NCBI RefSeq assembly: GCF_004342685.1
Contig: NZ_SMBZ01000003.1
Coordinates: forward strand, 1-64,000
Direction of reading: 5' to 3'
DNA length: 64,000 bases
DNA from: Sphingobacterium alimentarium
GTDB taxonomy: Bacteria; Bacteroidota; Bacteroidia; Sphingobacteriales; Sphingobacteriaceae
The translations under genes and the position numbers were made by a program. Positions 35,155 through 44,411 of the stretch are shown piece by piece. Under the pieces are notes generated by a model. That model did no database searches and was not told where the DNA came from. It saw nothing but the letters and a program-made list of their open reading frames with translations. The first letter of the stretch is position 1. Every line of letters starts with the position of its first letter.

Positions 35155-35616
35155 TTGTATTCAAAAGAAGAAGCTAAGCGATTAAAAGAGAATTTTTGGA
35201 CTACTTTTGGACAATACATGTCCGTAGTACCATCCGCAGATTACGAAAAAGTAAATTGGGTCAACTACAAGACGGGTATCAAGACCCTGTACTTTCGTCT
35301 GGAGGCCACAAACAAAACCGCGAGTATATACATCGAAATCACTCATCCTGATGATGCTATCCGCCAATTGATGTTTGATCAATTCAAAGAATTGAAAAAT
35401 GTGTTTTCCAGCACTGTAGCCGAAGATTGGGAATGGGATGAGGTCTATTATGACGAAAATGGTAAAAAAACAGCCCGAATATCGACTTCTATCGCTAAAA
35501 TTTCGGTGTTCAACAAAGAGCATTGGCCCAATCTGATTAGCTTTTTTAAACCACGCATTATTGCCTTAGATGAGTTTTGGTCTATGGCGAAGTATTCATT
35601 TGACATTTTTAAATAG
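35155..35616 (+). CDS. DUF4268 domain protein
   Basis: I place the start at TTG 35155 (then YSKEEAKRLKENFWTTFG, the usual DUF4268 opening), giving 153 residues; the GTG at 35107 would put a TATTTTTG promoter box (35134-35141) inside the gene. The domain continues with VNYKTGIKTLYFRLEATN, IYIEITHPDDAIRQLMFDQF and EDWEWDEVYYDENGK. DUF4268 is also found at the end of some restriction-like proteins, but this stand-alone form has unknown function. It runs into the nuclease gene with 7 bases between them. Confidence 0.8.
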   Translation: MYSKEEAKRLKENFWTTFGQYMSVVPSADYEKVNWVNYKTGIKTLYFRLEATNKTASIYIEITHPDDAIRQLMFDQFKELKNVFSSTVAEDWEWDEVYYDENGKKTARISTSIAKISVFNKEHWPNLISFFKPRIIALDEFWSMAKYSFDIFK

Positions 35617-35623
35617 TATAGAT

Positions 35624-36430
35624 ATGAAAAATAAGATCAGTGCAGTATTTGTATTGGCAGTTTGTATGATTTTAGGGCAATTCCAAAAGGCGCAGGCGTG
35701 GGGAATGACAGGACATCGGGTAATTGCTGAAATCGCTGAAAGACACCTTACCAAAAAGACGAAAAAGAATATTAAAAAAATTATTGGCAACCAAAAAATC
35801 GCCTATTGGTCCAATTGGGCAGATTTTATTAAATCTGATCCTGATCCTCAATTGAATAAAACGGGGTCTTGGCACTTTGTTAATACGCCTGCTAACTTGA
35901 ATTTTGAGCAATTCAATCAAGCCTTATTAGCTTCGCCGGAAGACAATTTGTATAAGTCGTATTTGCGCGTGAAGTCTCAAGTGAAAACTCAAAAGGATCT
36001 AACGTTACAACAGCAGCAACAACATTTATATTATATCATCCACTTATTTGCGGATGCACACCAGCCAATGCACGTAGGCCGCGCGGAAGATTTGGGAGGC
36101 AACAAAATTGAAGTCATGTACTTTGGTCGCAAAACCAATATCCACAGAGTTTGGGATTCTGATTTAGTAGACAATGAAAAATATAGTTTTATGGAGTATG
36201 CTTATGTATTAGACATACACGACAAAAATTATTACAAGAAATACAATGTGTCATTTGAGCAAGCCTTGTACGAAACACATCAATTATCCAATAAAATATA
36301 TGCCGATGTGGAGCATAATGCAAACCTGAGCTACAAGTACATTTACGATTTTAAATATCCGATGGAAGAGGCACTTCTTAAAGCCGGGATTCGCCTAGCT
36401 AATGAGTTGAATGAGCTGTACGGAAAATAG
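35624..36430 (+). CDS. Secreted S1/P1-type nuclease
   Basis: ATG 35624 gives a 268-residue protein with a signal peptide (residues 1-about 25, ending AQA). The mature form would start at W, as in S1/P1 nucleases, where the N-terminal tryptophan itself binds zinc: WGMTGHRVIAEIAERHL. Other ligand motifs follow: NWADFIKSDP, SWHFVNTP, IHLFADAHQPMHVGRAEDLGGN and HRVWDSDL. These zinc enzymes cut single-stranded nucleic acids and 3'-nucleotides in the periplasm or outside the cell. Probably cotranscribed with the DUF4268 gene. Confidence 0.93.
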   Translation: MKNKISAVFVLAVCMILGQFQKAQAWGMTGHRVIAEIAERHLTKKTKKNIKKIIGNQKIAYWSNWADFIKSDPDPQLNKTGSWHFVNTPANLNFEQFNQALLASPEDNLYKSYLRVKSQVKTQKDLTLQQQQQHLYYIIHLFADAHQPMHVGRAEDLGGNKIEVMYFGRKTNIHRVWDSDLVDNEKYSFMEYAYVLDIHDKNYYKKYNVSFEQALYETHQLSNKIYADVEHNANLSYKYIYDFKYPMEEALLKAGIRLANELNELYGK

Positions 36431-36558
36431 TTTTATCCTCATCAAAAAGTCTCTTCACAAAAGAAGCTTTTTTAGTAGGTATAAAAAATTGCAAAAAAGA
36501 TACATTTCGTGATTAAACCTTTTTTTCTAAATTAAATCTTATTGTTAAACTAACCTGT

Positions 36559-37044
36559 ATGAGACAATTTTTTACTATTATTTTGGTATCCTTGTTTACT
36601 TTGTTTTCTTGCGAGGAAGACAATATGGATGATGTGGTATTGAATGCCACCACTGCTGAAGAGATTCAGAAGGTGATCAAGGAGGGTTATTGGCAGTTGG
36701 ATTTATTTAAGTATGCGGGAGAATCAACTTACCGATCTCAGAACACTTATTTTACATTTGAATTCGCCGGAGATAATAGATACGATCTTTATTCTTCCAA
36801 AAAGGATAAGTTCAATACAGAACCTTGGTTTTACAGAATCAAAGAAATTAGCAATAAGCCCTATTTTGTGCGCTACGCTAGCGAAAAAGATTTTCAAAAC
36901 GATACCTATGCAGATTACCAAGCATATGGAGTTCTTATACAAAACAATGAATTAATACTCACCTATATAGATAATGGAAAAATCGAAGTTTTTCGAAATT
37001 ACAAAGCTATCAGTGAGACTAAGAACTTACCTACAGAAAAATAA
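36559..37044 (+). CDS. Small lipoprotein of unknown function
   Basis: The 161-residue protein has a lipoprotein signal with lipobox LFSC (cysteine at about 18) followed by acidic EEDNMDD. The rest has a lipocalin-like or beta-sandwich rhythm: EGYWQLDLFKYAGESTYRSQ, then FTFEFAGDNRYDLY and PWFYRIKEI. I do not recognise a family. It is monocistronic, with a 128-base gap upstream and a terminator 20 bases downstream. Confidence 0.72.
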   Translation: MRQFFTIILVSLFTLFSCEEDNMDDVVLNATTAEEIQKVIKEGYWQLDLFKYAGESTYRSQNTYFTFEFAGDNRYDLYSSKKDKFNTEPWFYRIKEISNKPYFVRYASEKDFQNDTYADYQAYGVLIQNNELILTYIDNGKIEVFRNYKAISETKNLPTEK

Positions 37045-37063
37045 GTTAGATAAAAACCAGTAG

Positions 37064-37093
37064 CAAAGCCAACATATTGTTGGCTTTGTCTTT
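37064..37093 (+). terminator. Terminator after the lipoprotein gene
   Basis: CAAAGCCAAC (37064-37073) pairs with GTTGGCTTTG (37079-37088), followed by TCTTTTT. Confidence 0.82.
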
Positions 37094-37188
37094 TTAAATA
37101 ACCCATCCATTTCATCTGGTTGGAAGGAGGGATGAATTATATGTTAAAAATGTCATAATTATACTTCTCAGATTTGACAGCTAAATTG

Positions 37189-37196
37189 TACCTTTG
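37189..37196 (+). promoter_or_regulatory. -7 box immediately before guaA
   Basis: TACCTTTG is a perfect Bacteroidota -7 box and ends 4 bases before the guaA ATG at 37201; the same eight bases form the rpsU -7 box. A TTTG at 37173-37176 lies too close for the usual -33 spacing. If used, transcription would start at or near the ATG. Confidence 0.6.
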
Positions 37197-37200
37197 CACT

Positions 37201-38751
37201 ATGTCTGAAAAAATTATTATCCTTGATTTTGGGTCACAATATACACAGTTGATCGCACGTCGCGTACGTGAATTAAATGTGTATTGTGAAATTCATCCAT
37301 TTAATAAAGTCCCTGATTTTGATGATAACGTGAAAGGCGTTATTTTCTCTGGAAGTCCTTACTCTGTACGTCAAGAGGATGCTCCTCAAATTGACTACAA
37401 ATCTATTCAATCCCGCTTTCCTTTACTTGGTGTTTGTTATGGAGCACAGTATCTCGCCCAGCAAAGTGGTGGTGAGGTATTACCATCCGAAATCCGTGAA
37501 TATGGAAGAGCGAATCTACAATTTGTAGATGATGCAAACGCATTATTGAAAGGGATTCCTACACAATCACAGGTTTGGATGTCTCATGGCGATACCATTA
37601 AAGATGTGCCATCCACTTTCAAGGTTATAGCAAGTACAGACAAAGTTCGCGTAGCTGCGTATCATGTCGAAGGAACTAAAACATACGGTATTCAATTTCA
37701 CCCTGAAGTAACGCATAGTACAGATGGTCAAATATTGATCAAAAACTTTGTGGTAGATATCTGTGGATGTGCGCAGGATTGGACTTCGGAATCTTTCGTT
37801 GAAACAACTATAGAAGAACTTAAAGAGCAATTGGGTAACGATCATGTAATCATGGCATTATCTGGCGGTGTAGACTCTACTGTAGCGGCTGTATTATTGC
37901 ACCATGCTATCGGTGAACGTTTACATTGTTTCTTCGTAGATCATGGTTTATTACGTAAGAATGAATACGAACAGGTATTAGATTCTTACAAGAATATGGG
38001 TCTGAATATCAAAGGCGTAAATGCAAAAGAATTATTCTACGGCAAGTTGAAAGGTGTCACTGAGCCTGAGGCAAAACGTAAAATTATTGGTGGTGCATTT
38101 ATTGATGTTTTTGATCAAGCATCTAAAGATATTCAGGCAGAATTACCTGAGGGAGCGGAAGCGAAGTGGTTAGGTCAGGGTACGATTTACCCGGATATTA
38201 TCGAATCAATATCTGTAAAAGGTCCATCGGCTACCATCAAATCACACCACAATGTAGGAGGCTTGCCTGACTACATGAAGTTAAAGGTAATCGAACCTCT
38301 AAAAACATTATTTAAAGACGAAGTACGTCGTGTGGGAGCTACACTAGAAGTTGATCCAAACATTCTAAATAGACATCCATTTCCAGGTCCAGGTCTAGGA
38401 ATTCGTATCTTAGGAGACATTAATGAAGAAAAGGTACGAATTTTGCAAGAGGCTGATGACATATATATACGTAATCTAAAGGAATCTGGGTGGTATGATA
38501 AAATATGGCAAGCTGGATCAATCTTTTTGCCTATACAATCTGTCGGCGTAATGGGCGATGAGCGTACATATGAGCATGTTGTTGCTTTACGTGCTGTAGG
38601 TTCATTGGACGGAATGACAGCAGATTGGATTCACTTACCATATGAATTATTGGCCAAGATTTCAAATGAAATAATAAATCATGTTAAAGGAATCAATAGA
38701 GTTGTCTATGACATCAGTTCAAAACCACCAGCAACAATTGAGTGGGAATAG
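37201..38751 (+). CDS. guaA: GMP synthase (glutamine-hydrolysing)
   Basis: From ATG 37201 ([21 protein letters not shown]) the protein is 516 residues, the usual GuaA size. It has a class I glutamine amidotransferase domain ([17 protein letters not shown] with the catalytic cysteine, and QFHPEVTHS with the histidine), an ATP pyrophosphatase domain ([18 protein letters not shown]) and a C-terminal dimerisation domain with [15 protein letters not shown]. It turns XMP into GMP. The longer in-frame TTG at 37174 is rejected. The stop is 4 bases before the start of the next lipoprotein gene. Confidence 0.97.
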   Translation: MSEKIIILDFGSQYTQLIARRVRELNVYCEIHPFNKVPDFDDNVKGVIFSGSPYSVRQEDAPQIDYKSIQSRFPLLGVCYGAQYLAQQSGGEVLPSEIREYGRANLQFVDDANALLKGIPTQSQVWMSHGDTIKDVPSTFKVIASTDKVRVAAYHVEGTKTYGIQFHPEVTHSTDGQILIKNFVVDICGCAQDWTSESFVETTIEELKEQLGNDHVIMALSGGVDSTVAAVLLHHAIGERLHCFFVDHGLLRKNEYEQVLDSYKNMGLNIKGVNAKELFYGKLKGVTEPEAKRKIIGGAFIDVFDQASKDIQAELPEGAEAKWLGQGTIYPDIIESISVKGPSATIKSHHNVGGLPDYMKLKVIEPLKTLFKDEVRRVGATLEVDPNILNRHPFPGPGLGIRILGDINEEKVRILQEADDIYIRNLKESGWYDKIWQAGSIFLPIQSVGVMGDERTYEHVVALRAVGSLDGMTADWIHLPYELLAKISNEIINHVKGINRVVYDISSKPPATIEWE

Positions 38752-38755
38752 AAAA

Positions 38756-40003
38756 TTGAAAAAATCTTATATCACATATGCCTTAACCATACTTTTAGGA
38801 GTGTCAGCTTGTACTCCTAGAAGTACGGTATTGCGAGCTCCAGGCTCGATAGGTCAAGTAAGTGGCACCGAAAATAATACGGCGCAAAATAACACTGAAA
38901 ATCAAGCAAGTGAAAAGGGAAATTCTGCAAAAGCGAAGAAAATAGCTGCTGAACGTACTATCGCATTGCTTTTACCTTTTCAGCTCGATAATATCAGCGG
39001 AACAGGTGTAGAAGAGAAAGATGTAAAACGCTCTGCGCTAGCATTGGATTTCTATCAAGGATTTGAATTAGGTTTACGTGCTTTGAACAATAAGACGTTT
39101 AACTTAAAAGTCATTGATTCTAAAGACAATACCTATTACAACTCCACTTTAGCATCATCTGAGGAGATCGCAAACTCTGGTATTATCATTGGTCCTGTTT
39201 ACCCGATAGAAATTAAAGCTTTTGGCAATAATCTAGCCGATAAAAACAAACTTATTGTCAATCCACTAGCGGCATCACCTGCGTCCGAATTTGGCTTAAA
39301 CAATTTGGTAACGGTGACTCCATCTATAAAGTCACATTCCAAAGGTATAGCTAGTCGCGTAGCAAGCGACCATCTCACGGGCGATGTAATTATCATTTAT
39401 CAGGCTTCTGACAACGATAGTAGACAATTTTTGGACGGCATGTCTAGCGCTATTAAAGCTGCAAATCCTCAAGCCAATATCGTATCTGTGTCTACCCTGG
39501 CTCAATTGAATGAAAAACTTTCTACGACGGGCACTAATCAAATCATAAGTGGCACGACAGATAAGACGAACTTGAATAATCTTATTTCAAACTTATCTAA
39601 AAAATCGTCTGAATCATTTTATTCAATCCGGTTGTATGGTCATCCACTATGGGATAGATTTGATTTTGGCACGCATTCGAATTTTTATAATCTTCGTCCT
39701 ATTATTACAGCCGAAAGCAATTTAAAAAGTTGGACTAATCAAGCGCGTAATTTTAGAGATTTATACAAACAGGAATTCGGTGTTTTTCCGTCGGATCAGT
39801 CTTACAAAGGATATGATATCGCACAATATTTTGGGAAAATGATGGATAAACATGGTGCCGAAAACTTAAAATCTAAGCTGGAATCAGAAAGTTATACGGG
39901 ACTTTACAATTCGTACAAATTTGTATATAATGAAAATTGGGGGTTTACTAATGAAGCTGTTTCTTATAAAGAATACATGCACGGTTCATTCCAATTACAA
40001 TAA
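38756..40003 (+). CDS. Ligand-binding lipoprotein, LivJ/LpoA-like fold
   Basis: I prefer TTG 38756, which puts a signal peptide and lipobox (KKSYITYALTILLGVSAC) at the very start of a 415-residue protein; an ATG at 38708 would add 16 polar residues and overlap guaA by 44 bases. After a low-complexity spacer rich in Asn, Gln and Lys, residues about 65-415 look like a two-lobed periplasmic binding domain (TIALLLPFQLDNISG, LDFYQGFELGLRAL, SGIIIGPVYPIEIKAF, GDVIIIYQASDNDSRQF). Relatives include LivJ-type receptors and LpoA-like PBP regulators. It carries no LysM. No permease gene is nearby. Confidence 0.82.
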   Translation: MKKSYITYALTILLGVSACTPRSTVLRAPGSIGQVSGTENNTAQNNTENQASEKGNSAKAKKIAAERTIALLLPFQLDNISGTGVEEKDVKRSALALDFYQGFELGLRALNNKTFNLKVIDSKDNTYYNSTLASSEEIANSGIIIGPVYPIEIKAFGNNLADKNKLIVNPLAASPASEFGLNNLVTVTPSIKSHSKGIASRVASDHLTGDVIIIYQASDNDSRQFLDGMSSAIKAANPQANIVSVSTLAQLNEKLSTTGTNQIISGTTDKTNLNNLISNLSKKSSESFYSIRLYGHPLWDRFDFGTHSNFYNLRPIITAESNLKSWTNQARNFRDLYKQEFGVFPSDQSYKGYDIAQYFGKMMDKHGAENLKSKLESESYTGLYNSYKFVYNENWGFTNEAVSYKEYMHGSFQLQ

Positions 40004-40009
40004 CATACT

Positions 40010-41188
40010 ATGGCAATAAATGAAAAACGTGTAGCGCTCTATATTCGAAATTTTGAAAAAGCGCTTGACGGATATGCGAAAAATGAACCATTAGCGCGAT
40101 ATCTGACACGATTTTTTAAAGAAAATAAACAAATGGGGTCATCCGATAGAAGGATGACCTCTCGTTTTATTTATAATTTTTTCAGGTTAGGAAATGCCCT
40201 TAAGCATTTATCCAATACGGATAAGCTCGTCTACGCAGAGTTTCTTTGTGAATCCGAGTCTGCCTTAGTCTCCTTGTATCTTCCCGATATAGCCCAACAT
40301 ATTTCCAAGTCCGTACCAGAAAAAATTTCTTTGCTAGAATCTACGATAGGATTTAATTTGGAAGACGTATTTCCTTTTGTGGATCATCTTTCCGAAGGAA
40401 TTGATACCGAACAATTTATCCGTAGTCATTTTACGCAGCCGGATTTATTTATACGTATCAAGCGTGGAGATGAGGATTTCGTGGCAACCGCCCTTGAACA
40501 GAAGGAAGTGAATTATACAGCAATTAGCCGTAACACTTTTGCTTTGTCCAATGGATTTAGAATGCAGGATTTTCCTTCCCTAAAAGGAAAGTACGAGGTG
40601 CAGGACTTATCCTCTCAGCATACTATAAATTTCATGGATGCAAATGCGGGAGAAAGCTGGTGGGATGCTTGTGCAGCGTCAGGAGGAAAAGCTTTGATGT
40701 TCTTGGATAAATATCCGAATACAAATTTGTTGGTTTCAGACATTCGACTTTCTATTTTAAGAAACTTGAATGAACGCTTTGAGCATGCCAACGTTAAAGC
40801 ACCCAAACGCCAAAAAATCATGGATCTGACTACGGATACACAATCCATATTGGGTGACGAAAAGTTTGACGGTATTATTTTGGATGTTCCCTGCTCGGGA
40901 TCTGGAACGTGGGGACGCACACCAGAGATGATTCAGCATTTTTCTAAAGAAAAATTAGATGAATTTACTACACTCCAGAAAAGTATTGCATCAAATGTGA
41001 TTAAACATCTAAAAAAGAGTGCTCCTCTGGTATATATGACTTGTTCAGTATATGCTGAGGAGAATGAAAATATGGTGCGCTATCTTGGCGATCAATTTGG
41101 TTTGCAAATCGAAAAAATGGAGTTGATAAAGGGCTATCATAATCGTGCAGACAGCATGTTTGCAGCCCGATTAATAAATCCTGTTTAA
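40010..41188 (+). CDS. RsmB/NOP-family RNA cytosine-C5 methyltransferase
   Basis: The 392-residue protein has an N-terminal helical NusB-like part and a C-terminal SAM-dependent methyltransferase core: WWDACAASGGKALMFLDKYPN (SAM loop), ILDVPCSGSGTWGRTPEM with the release cysteine C295, and YMTCSVYAEENENMV with the nucleophile C345. These are the two cysteines of the NOL1/NOP2/Sun family, which methylate cytosine in rRNA. Which base is modified cannot be read from sequence; the family label RsmB is often used in Bacteroidota. It starts 6 bases after the lipoprotein gene. Confidence 0.93.
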   Translation: MAINEKRVALYIRNFEKALDGYAKNEPLARYLTRFFKENKQMGSSDRRMTSRFIYNFFRLGNALKHLSNTDKLVYAEFLCESESALVSLYLPDIAQHISKSVPEKISLLESTIGFNLEDVFPFVDHLSEGIDTEQFIRSHFTQPDLFIRIKRGDEDFVATALEQKEVNYTAISRNTFALSNGFRMQDFPSLKGKYEVQDLSSQHTINFMDANAGESWWDACAASGGKALMFLDKYPNTNLLVSDIRLSILRNLNERFEHANVKAPKRQKIMDLTTDTQSILGDEKFDGIILDVPCSGSGTWGRTPEMIQHFSKEKLDEFTTLQKSIASNVIKHLKKSAPLVYMTCSVYAEENENMVRYLGDQFGLQIEKMELIKGYHNRADSMFAARLINPV

Positions 41189-41197
41189 TATTACAGA

Positions 41198-41659
41198 TTA
41201 GCTACAATTGATAGGGATTACCAACACAGGACAATGCGCTTTACGAATCACTGATTCGGATACGCTACCAGAAATAAAATGATCAAATCCCGTTCTGCCA
41301 TTTGTTCCCATGAGGATCAAATCCGCAGACCATTCATCCGCTAATCGTAATATTTCTTCGCGGATATTGCCTACGCGTGCGAAGGTAAATGTCTCAACCT
41401 GTTGATCAAAACGTGCAGCTATTTTACGCACATGATCTTCGGCAGTATGCTGTTGGATCTCTGTTATCTCCGGCACAACAATAGGCTGCTGGCCTAGCAA
41501 GGGATCAGCACCATATGTGGCAGGACTTGTAGGCGGAACCACCGTCAACAAAGCTATTGAGACGCCTTCAGAGGCAAACATATCTTTGGCATAGGTTACA
41601 ATTTTATCGGTACACGGTGAATCGTCCACTGCAAGTAAAATTCTATGAAATTTTTTCAT
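41198..41659 (-). CDS. Universal stress protein family protein
   Basis: ATG 41659 gives 153 residues starting MKKFHRILLAVDDSPCTDK, the UspA opening; the start at 41707 adds unlikely sequence. The ATP-binding loop is present (LILMGTNGRTGFDHFISGSVSESVIRKA with G-2x-G-9x-G(S/T) spacing), followed by CPVLVIP. UspA proteins help cells survive arrest and stress, often by binding ATP. Convergent with the methyltransferase gene, 9 bases apart. A second, two-domain relative is at the right edge of the window. Confidence 0.93.
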   Translation of the reverse strand: MKKFHRILLAVDDSPCTDKIVTYAKDMFASEGVSIALLTVVPPTSPATYGADPLLGQQPIVVPEITEIQQHTAEDHVRKIAARFDQQVETFTFARVGNIREEILRLADEWSADLILMGTNGRTGFDHFISGSVSESVIRKAHCPVLVIPINCS

Positions 41660-41745
41660 GACATCAATATTTATGGTATTAACAAGTATCTTCGTTTTAT
41701 AAAACAATTAAAAAGGTCTGAATGTTTTAAATAATAAAAGAACCC

Positions 41746-42495
41746 ATGAGTATATCTGCCTGTAATCTAAGTATTGTCCCACTCAGAGCTGAACCGGATC
41801 ACCGTAGTGAAATGGTTTCTCAAATTCTATTCGGCGAGTGTTTTAAAATGTTGGAAGAAGGAATTGACTTTGTTAAAATTCGCACCCTTGACACCAATTA
41901 TGAAGGTTGGGTACAAAAACATCAATTTGGTTCGGTGACTTTCGCTAGTGAATCTACTGCGACCATTGTAGATTTGCAAGGTGCTCAAGCTATTACAGAG
42001 GATAATACAATTTTCTTGCTACCCGGAACTCGTATACAAAACCAAACTATCCAAATTGGAAATGATACTTTTAAGATAGAAGGGTCATTGCGACAGGCTA
42101 GAATAGATGATTTTGAGCAGGAATTTAATGGATTATGTCAATATTATTTACAAGCTCCATATATGTGGGGAGGACGATCTATTTATGGAATAGATTGTTC
42201 AGGTTTTAGTCAAGCTGTGTGTAATCATTTTGGTATTTCGCTACCGCGGGATGCTTATCAGCAAGCTGAAACTGGTATCACCGTAGATTTCTTAACTGAG
42301 ATAAAAGCAGGAGATTTGGCATTTTTTGACAATGAGCAAGGGAAGATCACCCATGTGGGTGTTATGCTAGACAAAGAAACTATTATCCATGCCTCTGCAC
42401 AGGTACGAATAGACAAGATGGATAGTCATGGTATATTTAATGCAGATCAAAATAGATATACTCATAAATTAAGAATTGTAAAAAGATACTTTTAA
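41746..42495 (+). CDS. NlpC/P60 peptidase with SH3-like domains
   Basis: The 249-residue protein has bacterial-SH3-like strands in its first half (VPLRAEPDHRSEMVSQILFGE, then DFVKIRTLDTNYEGWVQKHQ) and an NlpC/P60 domain from about 125: the catalytic cysteine C151 in YGIDCSGFSQ, the histidine in KITHVGVMLD, and a third polar residue in IIHASAQV. Such enzymes cut the gamma-D-glutamyl link of peptidoglycan stem peptides, as in YkfC-like recycling enzymes. No signal peptide is present, so it probably acts in the cytoplasm on recycled peptides. A TPR gene follows 9 bases later. Confidence 0.93.
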   Translation: MSISACNLSIVPLRAEPDHRSEMVSQILFGECFKMLEEGIDFVKIRTLDTNYEGWVQKHQFGSVTFASESTATIVDLQGAQAITEDNTIFLLPGTRIQNQTIQIGNDTFKIEGSLRQARIDDFEQEFNGLCQYYLQAPYMWGGRSIYGIDCSGFSQAVCNHFGISLPRDAYQQAETGITVDFLTEIKAGDLAFFDNEQGKITHVGVMLDKETIIHASAQVRIDKMDSHGIFNADQNRYTHKLRIVKRYF

Positions 42496-42504
42496 AGTTT
42501 AAGG

Positions 42505-43506
42505 ATGAATTTAGAAAAAAACACTTACTATATACTTGCTAGTGCCCAGTTGTTCCCATTTATCAGTGCTGACATACCGGTCGATAATAAGAATGAACCC
42601 CTTCGTTTTGCGATAGAATCTTATCAAGCCGTCCAAGCGGAAAATTATACGCAGGCGATTGAAATATATAGCAAAGCCATCACGATGTATCCTGAACAAC
42701 CTTTTTTCTATGCCTGCCGATCTATAATTCATCGGTTCAATGGGGATGATGAAAGTGCTTTTTATGATTATCAAATTGCAAAACGTTTAGATTTCAACTA
42801 TCACCACTTTATAGAATGGTTGGAAAATCAAGGAGAAATGCTTGAGTCAGATGATCTGCTCGAATTACATAATTCAACGCCTTATCAACTTGATGAACCG
42901 CAGACCTTGATCAATCGCGCCATGTTGCAGGTTCAACATTTCAACTATGCGGAAGCTATAAATGATTACAGTACAGCTTTTGAAAGCAGTAAGGATCAGA
43001 CTATCCTTATTTCTCGAGCTGCTATTTATACGCATGTCTTGAAATACGATAAAGCTTTAGCTGATTTGGATTTGGTCCTGTCGGGACAACAATCTTTCGA
43101 TGCATTCCTGTACCGTGCAAAATTGTATATCGCTGTAAAGGAATTCAATGCTGCTCTTCAAGATTTGGAATCAGCAATCGCACTTGATGACACAAAGACC
43201 ACAGCATATGAAGAGAGAGCTCAATTGTATGAACAATTGGAACAATTTGACAAGGCTATCACCGATTATTCTATGCTTATCGATATGAATGCCGAGGACT
43301 TCTACCCGTATGTGTTGCGTGCAGATGTATTTGAAAAGACAGAAAATTGGAATAGCGCAATTGCCGATTACACGGAAGCCATTCGACTTAATCCGTATTA
43401 TTCGGACTTATATCAATACCGCGGCGCTTTATTGGCCAAAATAGGAGATACATCCGGTGCCGAATCGGATTATGCCACATTCCAACGATTGGAAGAGGAA
43501 GATTAA
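42505..43506 (+). CDS. Tetratricopeptide-repeat protein
   Basis: The 333-residue protein consists of about seven TPR-like helix pairs, e.g. AENYTQAIEIYSKAITMYPEQPF, FNYAEAINDYSTAFESSK, YDKALADLDLVLSGQQ, FDKAITDYSMLIDMNAEDFYP and WNSAIADYTEAIRLNPYYSD, each with the Ala/Tyr pattern of TPRs. No signal peptide is visible. TPRs mediate protein contacts; the partner is not known. It is likely in one unit with the NlpC/P60 gene and perhaps the YkvA-like gene 40 bases on. Confidence 0.88.
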   Translation: MNLEKNTYYILASAQLFPFISADIPVDNKNEPLRFAIESYQAVQAENYTQAIEIYSKAITMYPEQPFFYACRSIIHRFNGDDESAFYDYQIAKRLDFNYHHFIEWLENQGEMLESDDLLELHNSTPYQLDEPQTLINRAMLQVQHFNYAEAINDYSTAFESSKDQTILISRAAIYTHVLKYDKALADLDLVLSGQQSFDAFLYRAKLYIAVKEFNAALQDLESAIALDDTKTTAYEERAQLYEQLEQFDKAITDYSMLIDMNAEDFYPYVLRADVFEKTENWNSAIADYTEAIRLNPYYSDLYQYRGALLAKIGDTSGAESDYATFQRLEEED

Positions 43507-43546
43507 ACTATAGATTAAATTTATAGTCAAACGAAAAAATTCAATA

Positions 43547-43912
43547 ATGAAACAAACTTATTTAAAGAAAGCGTTTAAGTTATTTAGTGCGTATAAGGCA
43601 GACCAATTGACTTCAGACGATTTGTCTAAAGCGGATGCAAAAGCATCTAATTTGGATGATAAGGTGATTGATTTCAAAGTATTAATTGATATAGCCAAAG
43701 ATATTTCCAAAGGTCGTTATAAAGTTAATACATGGAATGCTTCTATTATCGTAGGGACTATTCTGTACGTAGTTTCGCCAATCGATGCTATACCTGACCT
43801 TATTCCGGTGTTGGGTTGGCTAGATGATATTACGATCGTGGGCTATGCATTGGGTAAGCTTTCGGAAGAAATCAAACGCTATAAGGAAAGTAAAATACAA
43901 TTTACGAAGTAA
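43547..43912 (+). CDS. DUF1232 (YkvA-like) protein
   Basis: The 121-residue protein has the DUF1232 core: GTILYVVSPIDAIPDLIPVLGWLDDITIVGYAL, where SPIDxIPDxIPxxGxxDD is the family signature, preceded by a helical region. The core helix is hydrophobic enough to touch or span the membrane. Function is unknown in all species. A strong terminator follows 21 bases after the stop, so this gene ends the transcription unit. Confidence 0.88.
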   Translation: MKQTYLKKAFKLFSAYKADQLTSDDLSKADAKASNLDDKVIDFKVLIDIAKDISKGRYKVNTWNASIIVGTILYVVSPIDAIPDLIPVLGWLDDITIVGYALGKLSEEIKRYKESKIQFTK

Positions 43913-43933
43913 TAAAAAATACAATAAGACAGG

Positions 43934-43960
43934 GCCGTATACAAAATATACGGCTTTTTT
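43934..43960 (+). terminator. Terminator after the YkvA-like gene
   Basis: GCCGTATA (43934-43941) pairs with TATACGGC (43947-43954) over five bases, followed by six T. Confidence 0.88.
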
Positions 43961-43975
43961 ATTTTATTTTAGACT

Positions 43976-44410
43976 ATGTCAAAATCCAACAACTATCTAA
44001 AAAAAATTAAAGACTTAGCTTCCAAGAATTTGGCAGAAGGAGAGGCCTTCTTGCAAAATAATGCTACACGTAGCGAAGTGACGAGCTTACCATCCGGGCT
44101 GCAATACGAAATATTGGTAGCGGGCCAAGGAAAAATTCCTAGCCGTAAAGATAAAGTCCTTTGTCACTATTCCGGTAAGTTGTTGAATAACGAAGTATTC
44201 GATAGTTCGTACAAAAGAAAACGGCCCGAAGCTTTCTTCGTTCATGAATTAATTAAAGGATGGCAGGAGGCTTTAACATTAATGCCAGTCGGTAGCACAT
44301 GGATTCTTTACATACCGCATCATCTTGCCTATGGTTTTGAAGCATTGACGCCGAGCAGTGGTGGAAATTGCACACTTATTTTCGAGATGGAATTAATATT
44401 AATACTATAA
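43976..44410 (+). CDS. FKBP-type peptidyl-prolyl isomerase
   Basis: The 144-residue protein has an N-terminal helical piece (NYLKKIKDLASKNLAEGEAFL) as in FkpA/Mip-type enzymes and a complete FKBP domain: VLCHYSGKLLNNEVFDSSYKRKRPEAFFVHELIKGWQEALTLMP-type sequence and a last strand NCTLIFEMELILI. Active-site aromatics (Y, F, W) are mostly conserved, though the usual FPxxxVIPGW reads FFVHELIKGW. It has no signal peptide. The isomerase speeds folding at proline bonds. The next gene starts 1 base after the stop. Confidence 0.92.
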   Translation: MSKSNNYLKKIKDLASKNLAEGEAFLQNNATRSEVTSLPSGLQYEILVAGQGKIPSRKDKVLCHYSGKLLNNEVFDSSYKRKRPEAFFVHELIKGWQEALTLMPVGSTWILYIPHHLAYGFEALTPSSGGNCTLIFEMELILIL

Positions 44411-44411
44411 C

